Source: Sorangium cellulosum (GTDB lineage: Bacteria > Myxococcota_A > Polyangia > Polyangiales > Polyangiaceae). From it: a DNA stretch of 35,031 bases. Shown piece by piece: positions 1 through 7,319 of the stretch. The notes beneath the pieces are model-generated. The model made no database searches and was not told the DNA's origin. It was given only the letters and a program-made list of their open reading frames with translations. Position 1 is the first letter of the stretch, and every line of letters starts with the position of its first letter. Location of the stretch: contig DYPH01000058.1 of NCBI GenBank assembly GCA_020720045.1, positions 1 through 35,031 on the forward strand, written 5' to 3'. A program made the translations under genes and the position numbers.

Positions 1-48
1 TTTCGCGAGGACGTGTCGCACTCCGAAAAGGAGATTCCGAGCAGCTAC

Positions 49-927
49 CTAGCGACGCTTCGCCGTCGGCCGTGGGAGCCCGAGCTGGTCCATCACCTTC
101 TGGAGGTCGTCCCACACAAGCTTTTTCGCCTGCTTGGCGCGCGGGTCGCCAGGATCGGCGAAGCTTGTGAGCGGCAACGTTGGCATTACCGGCGTGCGGC
201 TCCGGTAGACCTTCCACTCGCCCCGTGGCGGCGCGCCGAGGGCGGCCCCCACGAGCGCGGTCGCCGCCGCATCGCCGAGGGCGACGATCGCCTTGGGGGC
301 AAGGGCAAGAAGTTGCTCATGAAGAAACGGGCTGCACGCGAGGAGTTCGCCCGGGAGCGGCGCCCTTGAGGAATGGCACTTGGTCGTCGTAAGGACGGCC
401 GCGTCGGTCGCCGCGTCGAGGCCCATCGCGATGATCATCCGGTCGAGGAGCTCACCAAGGGGGCCCGAAAACGGGAGGCCGGATGCATCGTCGTCCGCGG
501 TCGGCGCTTCACCGACGAAGACAATCTTCGCCGTTCCTGTTGCCGCACCCCGCAAAAAGACCGAGTTCGTGCGCGTTGTATGTAGACTGCAAGCGGTGCA
601 CCCGGAAGCCTCGGCGGCAAGAACCGCGAGGGGACGCGCGCCGGAACCTGGTAGACTCTTTGGTGCATCCTGCGCGGGCTTGGGTGCATCCTGCAGGGGC
701 TTGGGTGCATCCTGCAGAGACTTGGGTGCATCCTGCAGGGGCTTCAGTGCATCCTGCACAGGTATGGCCGTGATGGCCGGCGCCGTTTGGGCAGGTGTCT
801 CGGTCGGTTCTTCGCGGACGGGCCTGGCAGAACCACGCGGAATCCCGTGGCTTCCCGTCGATTCATGCCACTCCAAGTAGGCCCGCAGCGAACCGACGAG
901 GCTCCGAAGCTCTTCGCGCTCGTCCAT
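49..927 (-). CDS. Uracil-DNA glycosylase, family 4-like, divergent
   Basis: This 292-residue protein resembles the iron-sulfur uracil-DNA glycosylases of family 4/5, which remove uracil from DNA at the start of base excision repair. Four cysteines fit a 4Fe-4S cluster: C110 and C113 (CTAC), C184 (TTKC) and C198 (LLAC). Motif 1 is GEAPTADDDASGLPFSG from residue 139. Residues 1-26 look helical; residues 57-93 are a Pro/Ala/Lys linker of repeated LQDAPKP heptads encoded by a 21-bp tandem repeat. The expected motif 2 (HPxxLLR) is not seen: the equivalent stretch is MPTLPLTSFADP near residue 248, without His. The start lies one base after the tonB stop, so translation is probably coupled. Family membership is fairly secure; activity on uracil is uncertain because of the missing His. 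Confidence 0.82.
   Translation of the reverse strand: MDEREELRSLVGSLRAYLEWHESTGSHGIPRGSARPVREEPTETPAQTAPAITAIPVQDALKPLQDAPKSLQDAPKPLQDAPKPAQDAPKSLPGSGARPLAVLAAEASGCTACSLHTTRTNSVFLRGAATGTAKIVFVGEAPTADDDASGLPFSGPLGELLDRMIIAMGLDAATDAAVLTTTKCHSSRAPLPGELLACSPFLHEQLLALAPKAIVALGDAAATALVGAALGAPPRGEWKVYRSRTPVMPTLPLTSFADPGDPRAKQAKKLVWDDLQKVMDQLGLPRPTAKRR
661..762. repeat. 21-bp tandem repeat, about five units, within the glycosylase gene
   Basis: Units start at 663, 684, 705, 726 and 747 and share the core GTGCATCCTGC with period 21. The period is seven codons, so the array adds LQDAPKP-type heptads without a frameshift. The last unit is a full GTGCA-N3-TGCAC palindrome; the others have G or GC in place of the final C or AC. 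Units are nearly identical, which points to recent slippage or conversion. Confidence 0.9.
747..759. repeat. Interspersed palindrome GTGCA-N3-TGCAC, copy 1
   Basis: A perfect 5-3-5 palindrome with spacer TCC, at the end of the 21-bp array. In the minus-strand gene it reads as codons GTG CAG GAT GCA C, giving V-Q-D-A. The same element recurs in four other genes of this window. Confidence 0.85.
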
Positions 928-928
928 T

Positions 929-1774
929 TCAGCGATCGTAGCTCACGGCGAAGTCTTTCGTTGCCCCGATCGGGTTCCCGTCATCGTCGAGGGCCGGCTC
1001 GAACTTCTGGCTTCGTGCAAAGGTGGCGGCTGCGCGCCCGAACCCGGCGGAGCTTTCGCGGACGACCTGGACTTTTTCTACCGTTCCGTCGGGGCGGATC
1101 GTCACGCGCAGGGTAACTTTCGCCGAGTCGATGTTCTCTTGATCGGCCTCGGGCGGAAAGGGCGCACTCGTCCAAGCCGCCGGATTCTTTTGGGAAGCGG
1201 CGCGTGCCTTGCTCACCTTCGGGCCGGCAGGCGCCGTGCCCGTGCCGCCGGTGACCCCGGGCCCTTTGGCCTCGACGTTCCGGACGGCGGTCGTCGACGT
1301 GCCATTTGCTGCCGAGGTGCCGCCCGCGAACGTCGACCCGGAGCCGCTAATGAAGCCGTCGTTGCTGAAGTCTTCGATTTTGTTCGGGTCGGCCGGCGCC
1401 GTGAGGACCGCGCCCGCCTGCGCCGCCGCTGGTGCAGCGGCCGGCTCTTCCTCTTTGGGTTCGACGGGGGCATCTTTCGGCGGTTCCGGCGGCGGGACGT
1501 CTTTCACCGGTTCCGGCGCCTGTTCCTTCTCGACCTCAATGTCGGCTTCGGCGACGACGATCCCTTGGACCTTCCGGCCGAGAACATCTTGAAACGCGAG
1601 GATTTCCGTCAAGACCGTCGCCGAGGCGGCACCCCCCGCCATCCCGCCGTGGAGCAGGAGGGCGAGAACGACCGTCAACGACACGGGCAGGCGCGTCCCG
1701 AGCGAACTCACGCGGGCAAACGCGTCTTCATGGCGCGGTGCCACGTAGGGAAGATCTAGGGAAGATGCATGCAT
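929..1774 (-). CDS. tonB: TonB-like energy transducer
   Basis: TonB links the proton-driven ExbB-ExbD motor in the inner membrane to outer-membrane receptors across the periplasm. The 281-residue protein has an N-terminal cytoplasmic segment, one membrane helix (around LPVSLTVVLALLLHGG) containing a His, as in the S-x-H region of TonB anchors, a Pro/Glu/Lys-rich stretch (PPPEPPKDAPVEPKEEEP), a Gly/Ser/Thr/Ala-rich linker, and a C-terminal TonB fold with VTLRVTIRPDGTVEKVQVV and FEPALDDDGNPI. An ATG at 1774 is preceded by GAGG at good distance and leaves 28 bases after exbD; an earlier in-frame ATG at 1846 would overlap exbD and was rejected. It lies directly behind exbB-exbD. No receptor gene is in the window, so the substrate is unknown. 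Confidence 0.85.
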   Translation of the reverse strand: MHASSLDLPYVAPRHEDAFARVSSLGTRLPVSLTVVLALLLHGGMAGGAASATVLTEILAFQDVLGRKVQGIVVAEADIEVEKEQAPEPVKDVPPPEPPKDAPVEPKEEEPAAAPAAAQAGAVLTAPADPNKIEDFSNDGFISGSGSTFAGGTSAANGTSTTAVRNVEAKGPGVTGGTGTAPAGPKVSKARAASQKNPAAWTSAPFPPEADQENIDSAKVTLRVTIRPDGTVEKVQVVRESSAGFGRAAATFARSQKFEPALDDDGNPIGATKDFAVSYDR

Positions 1775-1802
1775 CGCCGCCTCGTTTCGCGCGTGAAAAG
1801 GG

Positions 1803-2237
1803 TTACTTCTTGGGGGCGCCGTCTGCGCGGGCGGTCGGCGTGACACCGAACGCGATCTTCTGAACGTTTGCCTGCTTCAAAAGATCCAAAACGTGAATGA
1901 CTCGACCGTGAGAAACTTCGTTGTCCGCTTTGATGACCGCGCGAAGTTCCGCGTTCTTGTCGTGGGCGGTCTTTGCGAGCGCCATGATGGCGTCGTCGTT
2001 GGCTACTGGCTTTGAGTCGACGAGCGTTTGGCCGTCCTTCGCCAGAACCACGCTAAACACGGTCTGCACTTCGCCGCCGCTCGCCGCCTTCGGGAGGTCG
2101 AGCGGGACCGCCTCGTTTCGGACGATCGCTTGGGCGGTAACCATAAAGATAATCAGGAGAACCAGCGTGACGTCGACGAGCGGCGTCACGTTGATTCCAA
2201 CGATGCCGTCGTCTGAGTCTTGAGCGCCACCGGCCAT
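1803..2237 (-). CDS. exbD: Biopolymer transport protein ExbD/TolR family
   Basis: ExbD is the proton-channel subunit partnered with ExbB. The 144-residue protein has a short acidic N-terminus, then the signature INVTPLVDVTLVLLIIFMV near residue 15, in which the membrane Asp (LVD) is the conserved proton-carrying residue. A periplasmic domain follows, with VQTVFSVVLAKDGQTLVDSK and ending VQKIAFGVTPTARADG, matching the family length. The ATG at 2237 begins one base after the exbB stop and has AAGGAG inside the exbB end, which decides this start over an upstream in-frame ATG at 2384 that would give a long Arg/Pro-rich extension. Assignment to TonB rather than Tol rests on the adjacent tonB and the absence of tolB/pal. 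Confidence 0.9.
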   Translation of the reverse strand: MAGGAQDSDDGIVGINVTPLVDVTLVLLIIFMVTAQAIVRNEAVPLDLPKAASGGEVQTVFSVVLAKDGQTLVDSKPVANDDAIMALAKTAHDKNAELRAVIKADNEVSHGRVIHVLDLLKQANVQKIAFGVTPTARADGAPKK

Positions 2238-2238
2238 C

Positions 2239-3003
2239 TCAGTTCTCCTTCGCGTCGTCGTCGTCGGTCTTCTTGGAAGACTTCTTTTCGGCTTTTTCGG
2301 CCTTTTCGGTCTTCTCCGACTTTTCGGTCTTCGCAGCGACCGCCGCCGGTGCCGCCGCGGCGGGCGCCGCGCGGAGGTGGGCAAGAAGGACGTGGGAGAG
2401 GGCGTCGGTGTTCGTCAGCGTCGTCTTTACGATGCGTTGGAAGCTGTTAAAGGCGGCGACGGCGGGGATAGCGACGAGGAGACCGACGGCGGTCGCGACA
2501 AGCGCCTCCGCGATGCTCCCCATGACGCCACCGCCCGCCATTTGGGCTTGGGAACCGGCTGCCGACATCGACTTCTTCAGGTCGTCGAAGGCCATGAGAA
2601 TGCCGATAACGGTACCGAGCAGTCCGATAAACGGCGCATTGTTTCCGAGGGTTCCGAGGAAGGCGAGGCGCGTCTCAAGCCGGGCCTTTTGCAAGGCTGC
2701 CGCGCCCATCATCGCCTCTTCGGCGGAATCGGCGCCGCGGTCGGCTTCGACGACTCCTGCAAGAACAACAGCTGCTTCCGCGCTCGGGGACCCCTTCAAG
2801 AGGCTCTTGGCGCCGCTCAGGTCGTCGGCTCGGAGGCGATCGCCGAGGTCGCGCATGAGTCGGGCAATGTCATCGCGGAGCGACCAGTAGACCCACGCGC
2901 GCTCCAACATGATCGCCAGCGAAACGACGGAAAGAACCATGAGCAGCCAGAGGATCCAGCTCGCTCCGAAGCTGACCATCACATCTTTGATACGCTCGAT
3001 CAT
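2239..3003 (-). CDS. exbB: ExbB/TolQ/MotA proton channel protein
   Basis: ExbB is the multi-helix scaffold of the proton channel that powers TonB. The 254-residue protein has a first membrane helix (ILWLLMVLSVVSLAIMLE), a cytoplasmic region, and the conserved family core LAFLGTLGNNAPFIGLLGTV with a second helix, followed by a third (EALVATAVGLLVAIPAVAAF). The C-terminus is an unusual Ala/Pro stretch followed by a charged Lys/Glu/Asp tail (KTEKSEKTEKAEKAEKKSS) that would lie in the cytoplasm. The ATG at 3003 places the first helix at the right distance; an upstream in-frame ATG at 3141 would overlap truD. It is followed one base later by exbD. Confidence 0.9.
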   Translation of the reverse strand: MIERIKDVMVSFGASWILWLLMVLSVVSLAIMLERAWVYWSLRDDIARLMRDLGDRLRADDLSGAKSLLKGSPSAEAAVVLAGVVEADRGADSAEEAMMGAAALQKARLETRLAFLGTLGNNAPFIGLLGTVIGILMAFDDLKKSMSAAGSQAQMAGGGVMGSIAEALVATAVGLLVAIPAVAAFNSFQRIVKTTLTNTDALSHVLLAHLRAAPAAAAPAAVAAKTEKSEKTEKAEKAEKKSSKKTDDDDAKEN

Positions 3004-3037
3004 CTCGTCATCCGTCCGTTTGTGCGCTTGCGGTAGG

Positions 3038-4225
3038 TCAAGAAGAAGCCGTTGCTGAGCCGTCGTCGCCGTCTGATTCCGAAAGCCCTGCTTCCGTTCC
3101 GTCGGGCGTTGCCGGTGCGGCGTGGCCTCGAGACGGCTCACGAAGCTGGAGGAGTGCTCCGAGAACCGTCGTCGCGTAAGACCCGCGAGCTAGCACGAAA
3201 TCAAAGAGCACGTCGGCAGTTGCCGGGTCGGTTAGCGACTCTTCCACGCGAATGCAAGGCGCCTGCACTTGCAATTGAAGTGCACGACGGGTCCCCTCGC
3301 CGAGCGCCTTCGTGCGATCCCAGGGGAAGTCTTCGCCGAACAGTTCCGTGACGATACGCTCCTCCAGGGCGCCGATTGCCCCTTCCGGTCGTTTCATCGT
3401 CACCCCCGGCATCGGCCCCGTCGGACAGACCTCAAAGCGCGCGCAACGTTCGTGATCGCCGGCGGCGTCGGTGCAGAGGAAGACGGCGTGGGTACCTGTT
3501 TTTTCGAGCAGTTCCCCCAATTGGGGCCGGTTCCACGTGCCATCGGCAACGCGGGCTGCGAGGACGCGGTTGAAGGCTTCCGATTGGGCGGCGGAGAACA
3601 GAAACCGACGCTGTTTCGGGTCCCTCGGGCCGCCTCTACCCTCACGAAGGGTGCTAATTGCACGCATCGCGTTGTCGCCGTCGCGACCGAAGCGTTGCTC
3701 GCCGTAGTAGTTCGGGACGCCTTGCGTTTCCGTGGCGAGGAACGCCGCTTCGAGGGCAGGGAGGGCGGCGCGGTCGATTCCGCGGACACGCACGCTAAAG
3801 CGGTTGCCAAGGAGGTGCCCGGTCTTCAGTTTGTTCCGGTGGCGCTTGGCCTCCTGGATCTTGACGCCCGGGATATCGAGCCTTGCGACGGCATCATCAA
3901 TGCTCGCAAACTTGCCACTCGCCGGCAGGGAAATCGTTTGCGTGGTGACCGCAATCTTGTCCTTCATTCCTGCGATCCCGATGTCTCGCGGGGGAATTTG
4001 CAGGACGTCGGCGATTCGCTTCACCGCCTGAGGCGTCGTCAGGTCGCGCTTTTCGAAGGTAACGTACAAATGATCGCCGACGCCTTCGGCCAGATAAAGC
4101 GGGATTTCCTCGACGCGAAAGTCCTCCGGGACCGACTTCAAGAGGCCAGACGGCAGGGCGGAGGTTCGCGGCGCTTCGGCGAGGGAATCGGCGGCGGCCA
4201 CGGGGCTTGCGGGCGAGGAAGACAT
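3038..4225 (-). CDS. truD: tRNA pseudouridine synthase TruD
   Basis: TruD makes pseudouridine 13 in tRNA-Glu and similar tRNAs. The 395-residue protein carries the family motifs: an N-terminal PEDFRVEEIPLYL, the catalytic motif GMKDKIAVTTQ whose Asp is the nucleophile, GNRFSVRVRG, and NYYGEQRFGRDGDN. The C-terminus (from about residue 365) is a poorly conserved Pro/Gly/Ser/Asp-rich tail. The ATG at 4225 is preferred because it leaves a short intergenic space to the divergent lipoprotein gene; an earlier in-frame ATG at 4288 would overlap that gene. The region before PEDF is Ala/Ser-rich and long for the family. It is the first gene of the exbB-exbD-tonB-udg run, 34 bases ahead of exbB; no functional link between tRNA modification and TonB is known to me. 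Confidence 0.92.
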   Translation of the reverse strand: MSSSPASPVAAADSLAEAPRTSALPSGLLKSVPEDFRVEEIPLYLAEGVGDHLYVTFEKRDLTTPQAVKRIADVLQIPPRDIGIAGMKDKIAVTTQTISLPASGKFASIDDAVARLDIPGVKIQEAKRHRNKLKTGHLLGNRFSVRVRGIDRAALPALEAAFLATETQGVPNYYGEQRFGRDGDNAMRAISTLREGRGGPRDPKQRRFLFSAAQSEAFNRVLAARVADGTWNRPQLGELLEKTGTHAVFLCTDAAGDHERCARFEVCPTGPMPGVTMKRPEGAIGALEERIVTELFGEDFPWDRTKALGEGTRRALQLQVQAPCIRVEESLTDPATADVLFDFVLARGSYATTVLGALLQLREPSRGHAAPATPDGTEAGLSESDGDDGSATASS

Positions 4226-4280
4226 GGAAGGCCGGTTACCACTTCCGCTCGACTCCCGGGGCGCGCTATTCGTGGGCGCG

Positions 4281-5246
4281 ATGGTCACTCTTCATTCGGC
4301 CTCGGGCCGCTCTGTCTCGCGCGCCCTCGGACTCCTTGCCTTCGTGCTTGCCGCTGGCTGCGGCCCGGCAAATCCGCCGAATCCGAAGCTGGCCGACGTC
4401 GCCATGGCGAACCGCCAGCGTCCGGCGATTCCCGAGGAAGATCTTGGCACCTTCGAAGCTGTACCCTCGGAGCCGAAGAAGGTGGCGCCGATCAAAGGCG
4501 AAAAGCGGGAGCGTTCTCGCCGCATTGTTATCAAGACGCCGCTCCGCGACGTGAAACGCGAATTGTCGTGGTTTGAGGAAATTCTCGCCCTCAAGAAAGA
4601 TGGTAGCGTCAGCAAGTTGCGCGTCATCATCGGCAAAGATGAGATGACGCCGCCGCCGGCAGCCGCACCAACCGGAGACGCGACGAAACCGTCGGCACCG
4701 GCAAGCAAACCGGGCGAAGCGGGTCCAGGACCGCTCGACGCCAAGGGGGCGACCCTCGCGGAGGGGGACGGGACCGCGTGGATGGCCGTCGACGAACGCG
4801 GAAAGCCCGACCCGGCCGAAGACTCGAAGCTGGTCGCCGAAGGGATCGGAACCCGTGACGATTTCGATCCGGTCTTCGCACGTATCCCTTCGAAACTAAT
4901 CAATCCGCAGGACGAAGTCCCCGAACTTGTTCCGGCGGTTAGCGATCTCTGCCGGCGCCGTTTCCTCGAAGGTGTCGGCATTGAACGAATCAAGGTCGTT
5001 TACAAGGGCGTCCGCGCCGAGGCGATGGTCTTCGAACTCGAAGTCGATTTGACGAGCAAGGCGGAAGACGCGAAGGTGGCGAAACTGAAGGGGGCGCTCG
5101 TTGTCGACAAGACCACGGGAACGACGGTGCTCTTCCAGCTTGGCGGGGTGCTCGAGATGCCCCCGAAGACGGCGTCGGATCCGGTTCCCCCGTTTGGCGA
5201 AATCCACCTTCACGAAGAGACGACGCGCGCCATCAAGAAGAAGTGA
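4281..5246 (+). CDS. Unrecognised lipoprotein
   Basis: A 321-residue protein with a lipoprotein signal: MVTLHSASGRSVSRALGLLA followed by lipobox LAAGC, with C27 as the likely lipidated residue. The mature part has basic segments, a Pro/Ala/Thr/Lys-rich low-complexity stretch near residues 120-150, and a folded-looking C-terminal half with alternating strands (VVYKGVRAEAMVFELEVDLT, then GALVVDKTTGTTVLFQLGGV). No domain is recognised. The later ATG at 4281 rather than the one at 4224 puts the signal peptide at the N-terminus. It is divergent from truD and followed by a bidirectional terminator, so it seems to be a single-gene unit. Confidence 0.75.
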   Translation: MVTLHSASGRSVSRALGLLAFVLAAGCGPANPPNPKLADVAMANRQRPAIPEEDLGTFEAVPSEPKKVAPIKGEKRERSRRIVIKTPLRDVKRELSWFEEILALKKDGSVSKLRVIIGKDEMTPPPAAAPTGDATKPSAPASKPGEAGPGPLDAKGATLAEGDGTAWMAVDERGKPDPAEDSKLVAEGIGTRDDFDPVFARIPSKLINPQDEVPELVPAVSDLCRRRFLEGVGIERIKVVYKGVRAEAMVFELEVDLTSKAEDAKVAKLKGALVVDKTTGTTVLFQLGGVLEMPPKTASDPVPPFGEIHLHEETTRAIKKK

Positions 5247-5297
5247 CCTGTTTACGCGCTGTCTTCCGCTTCGCGGACCTTTTGCAGGCCAAAAAAG

Positions 5298-5327
5298 AAC
5301 CCCCGCAGCCTTTCGGTAGCGGGGGTT
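5298..5327. terminator. Bidirectional intrinsic terminator
   Basis: A perfect 9-bp stem AACCCCCGC / GCGGGGGTT with a 12-base loop lies between two converging genes. A run of six A at 5291-5296 becomes a U-run for minus-strand transcripts, and TTTCCTTTC follows on the plus strand. It should end both the lipoprotein transcript and the dehydratase-activase transcript. Confidence 0.85.
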
Positions 5328-5346
5328 TCCTTTCATCGAGCGTCGG

Positions 5347-7194
5347 TCACTCGGCGGCGTGGGCGACCTGCTCGACCATCTTCTTCCCGGCCTTCATTTC
5401 GCGGTAGGCGGTGACGTCCTCTTTGATCTTCTCAAAGACGATGGGTGCATTCTGCACGCTCTTCTGGACGAACTCGACGACCATGTGGGGGCTCTTCTTC
5501 GCCACCTTCGAGGAACTCTTCCCGAAGGCGACGACGCGATCGCGCCAGCGTTCCGCGCGCGTCTTCGTGATGTAGGGCGCAACGTTCGCAACGACATCGC
5601 CGGCGGTGCCCGAATAGGCGTGGGGGGCGCGGTAGAGGGACGAGGCGAACCGCGGGTTTTCCGTAAGGAACGTGCGGACTTGCTCCAAGGTGACGCCCTG
5701 TTCGGAAAGCGCCTGTTCAAGTTCGGCGGCGGCCGCCTGCTTCGCCTTGAAGAGGTACATTTGAACGCGCGAGTAGAAGTTGACCTTGCCGTCGCCGGAA
5801 GTCTCGACGGGGCAGTAGATGCTCCCAGGGAACTTCTCGGTGATCGCGCTTTGAACGCCGTCCGAAACGCCCGCGCTCGGCATGCACCCGAAGGGCTTCA
5901 CGCTGAGCGTCATGTGCGCCTTCTTCTTCTGCACGTTGAGGATCAGCTTACCGACCTCCATGTGCCCCTCGCCGCCGCGAAGTTCATTGTTGTAGTGGTT
6001 GTTGGAGAGCTCGGCGATTTCGTCCATGTTCGGGAGCTCGTAGCCCTCGAGGCCGATCGCATACGCGAAGGTGTGGAAGAGCACCCGAATCGCCTTGTCG
6101 GCGACTTCGAGGCCGTAACGCTTTCCGAGAATGGCGAAGGGGCCCTTGCCACCGAGCCCGTAGTAGCTCGTGTCTGCACCGCGGAGGTTTTCGCGCGCGG
6201 CAGTGTCGCGACGCCCTTCCCAAACGGTGTACAGGATCCACGCGGCGACAAGCTGAATGTCGTCTTCTGCCCCTTCTTCCTCCAGGAAGCGCTGGAGGAA
6301 GTAGTTGCCATCACCTTCGGTCGTCATCGCCCAGAACTCGCCAATGATCGAGATCTTCGGCTTCGGCTGAAGGCGGTCGACCTTGATCGCTTTGAAGAGC
6401 GGACGGCACTTGAGCAGTGCGAGAAGGACGTTTGAACGCTCCTTCAGGGATTTGTAGATGATCCCTTTGGCCTGTTCGAGGACGCGGTCGGTCTCCCCCT
6501 TTTCAAGTTCGTAAGGACGAATCCGATAGCCGAGGGCGTTGAGGACGTCTCCGACGAAGAGCGCTTTCACAATCGACCAGAAAAACAGCGGGTTGAGCTC
6601 GAGACCGGAGGCTTCACCGGTCGCTTGCTTCAGGCCGCCTGACTGCTGGAAGAGCACCACCCGGAAGCCGTCGAAGCCAGCGTCGCGGAGCGCCTTCCGG
6701 TACTCGGTGACGTACATTCCGAAGCGGCACGGGCCACAAGCGCCCGCAGTAAGGAAGACGTACTTCTGAACGATCTCTTCCGACGTCAATCCGTGTTTGT
6801 CACGAAGCGTCTGGAGGAATTTTACCAAGTTTCCGACGGTAAAGTAGGTCGGGTTGCACTGGCCGCGGTTGCCGAACTCTTTGCCGGCCTGGAAGGAATC
6901 CTGGTCGGGCGGCGTCATCATCTGGACGTTGTAGCCAATGCCGGAGAGGGCGGCCTCCACGAAGTAGTCGTGGGCGACGGTCAAGCCGGAAACCAGCATC
7001 GTGATGTGGGCCTTCTCACTCTTCGTGAAGGTGAGCCCGGCCATATCCTCAACCCAGTTCTCGACCTTGCCGTCGAGGCCGAGCTTCTTGCGCTCTTCCG
7101 CTTCGAAGCGCGCGAGCTCCGCATCGATGTCGTAGGTCTCCCCGGCAAGCTTCAAGCGACGCTTCCCATCCACGCCCACATGCATTTCGGCCAT
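5347..7194 (-). CDS. HgdB-like 2-hydroxyacyl-CoA dehydratase-family protein
   Basis: A 615-residue protein of the 2-hydroxyglutaryl-CoA dehydratase D-component (HgdB/FldC/BcrB-like) group, whose members hold 4Fe-4S or double-cubane clusters and receive electrons from an ATP-driven activase. Cysteines that could bind a cluster are C113 (NRGQCNPTYF), C153 and C156 (AGACGPCRFGMY), C263, C437 (KPFGCMPS) and C461. QCNPTYFTVGNLVKFL and FGMYVTEYRKALRDAGF are typical of this group. The first 60 residues are charged and the last about 100 are helical and Lys-rich. The start ATG is at 7194; a second in-frame Met is at residue 4. The neighbouring activase, 125 bases upstream in the same direction, is its likely reductase. 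The substrate cannot be read from sequence, and the protein need not be a classical dehydratase. Confidence 0.82.
   Translation of the reverse strand: MAEMHVGVDGKRRLKLAGETYDIDAELARFEAEERKKLGLDGKVENWVEDMAGLTFTKSEKAHITMLVSGLTVAHDYFVEAALSGIGYNVQMMTPPDQDSFQAGKEFGNRGQCNPTYFTVGNLVKFLQTLRDKHGLTSEEIVQKYVFLTAGACGPCRFGMYVTEYRKALRDAGFDGFRVVLFQQSGGLKQATGEASGLELNPLFFWSIVKALFVGDVLNALGYRIRPYELEKGETDRVLEQAKGIIYKSLKERSNVLLALLKCRPLFKAIKVDRLQPKPKISIIGEFWAMTTEGDGNYFLQRFLEEEGAEDDIQLVAAWILYTVWEGRRDTAARENLRGADTSYYGLGGKGPFAILGKRYGLEVADKAIRVLFHTFAYAIGLEGYELPNMDEIAELSNNHYNNELRGGEGHMEVGKLILNVQKKKAHMTLSVKPFGCMPSAGVSDGVQSAITEKFPGSIYCPVETSGDGKVNFYSRVQMYLFKAKQAAAAELEQALSEQGVTLEQVRTFLTENPRFASSLYRAPHAYSGTAGDVVANVAPYITKTRAERWRDRVVAFGKSSSKVAKKSPHMVVEFVQKSVQNAPIVFEKIKEDVTAYREMKAGKKMVEQVAHAAE
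5445..5457. repeat. Interspersed palindrome GTGCA-N3-TGCAC, copy 2
   Basis: A perfect copy with spacer TTC inside the HgdB-like gene. In that gene it reads GTG CAG AAT GCA C, giving V-Q-N-A, in the same codon phase as the other copies. Confidence 0.85.
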
Positions 7195-7265
7195 TTTCTC
7201 GTCCTATTCGTTCGTTGATTGAATCGTGAAGATGGGCCTCGAGGAGGCCTTCGTCGAAGGGGGTT

Positions 7266-7301
7266 GGCGCTCGGCGCGGCAGCGACTACGCGCCGAGCGC
7301 C
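7266..7301. other. Perfect 13-bp inverted repeat between the activase and HgdB-like genes
   Basis: The arms GGCGCTCGGCGCG (7266-7278) and CGCGCCGAGCGCC (7289-7301) match exactly, with a 10-base loop. It lies 18 bases after the activase stop and about 70 bases before the HgdB-like start. No T-run follows on the minus strand, so an attenuator or mRNA-stability stem-loop fits better than a full intrinsic terminator. Confidence 0.75.
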
Positions 7302-7319
7302 GAGGGGTCACTCAAGATT

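Noticed and set aside
1-48. Start of another gene before the glycosylase stop
   Set aside because: Only 48 bases lie here, with no start, ribosome site or readable fragment.
661-762. CRISPR array
   Set aside because: Units of 21 bp are contiguous with no unique spacers and stay in frame inside a coding gene.
3262-3286. Cluster of TGCA half-sites in truD as another interspersed palindrome
   Set aside because: The spacing (TGCACTTGCA and GTGCAC) does not match the 5-3-5 element.
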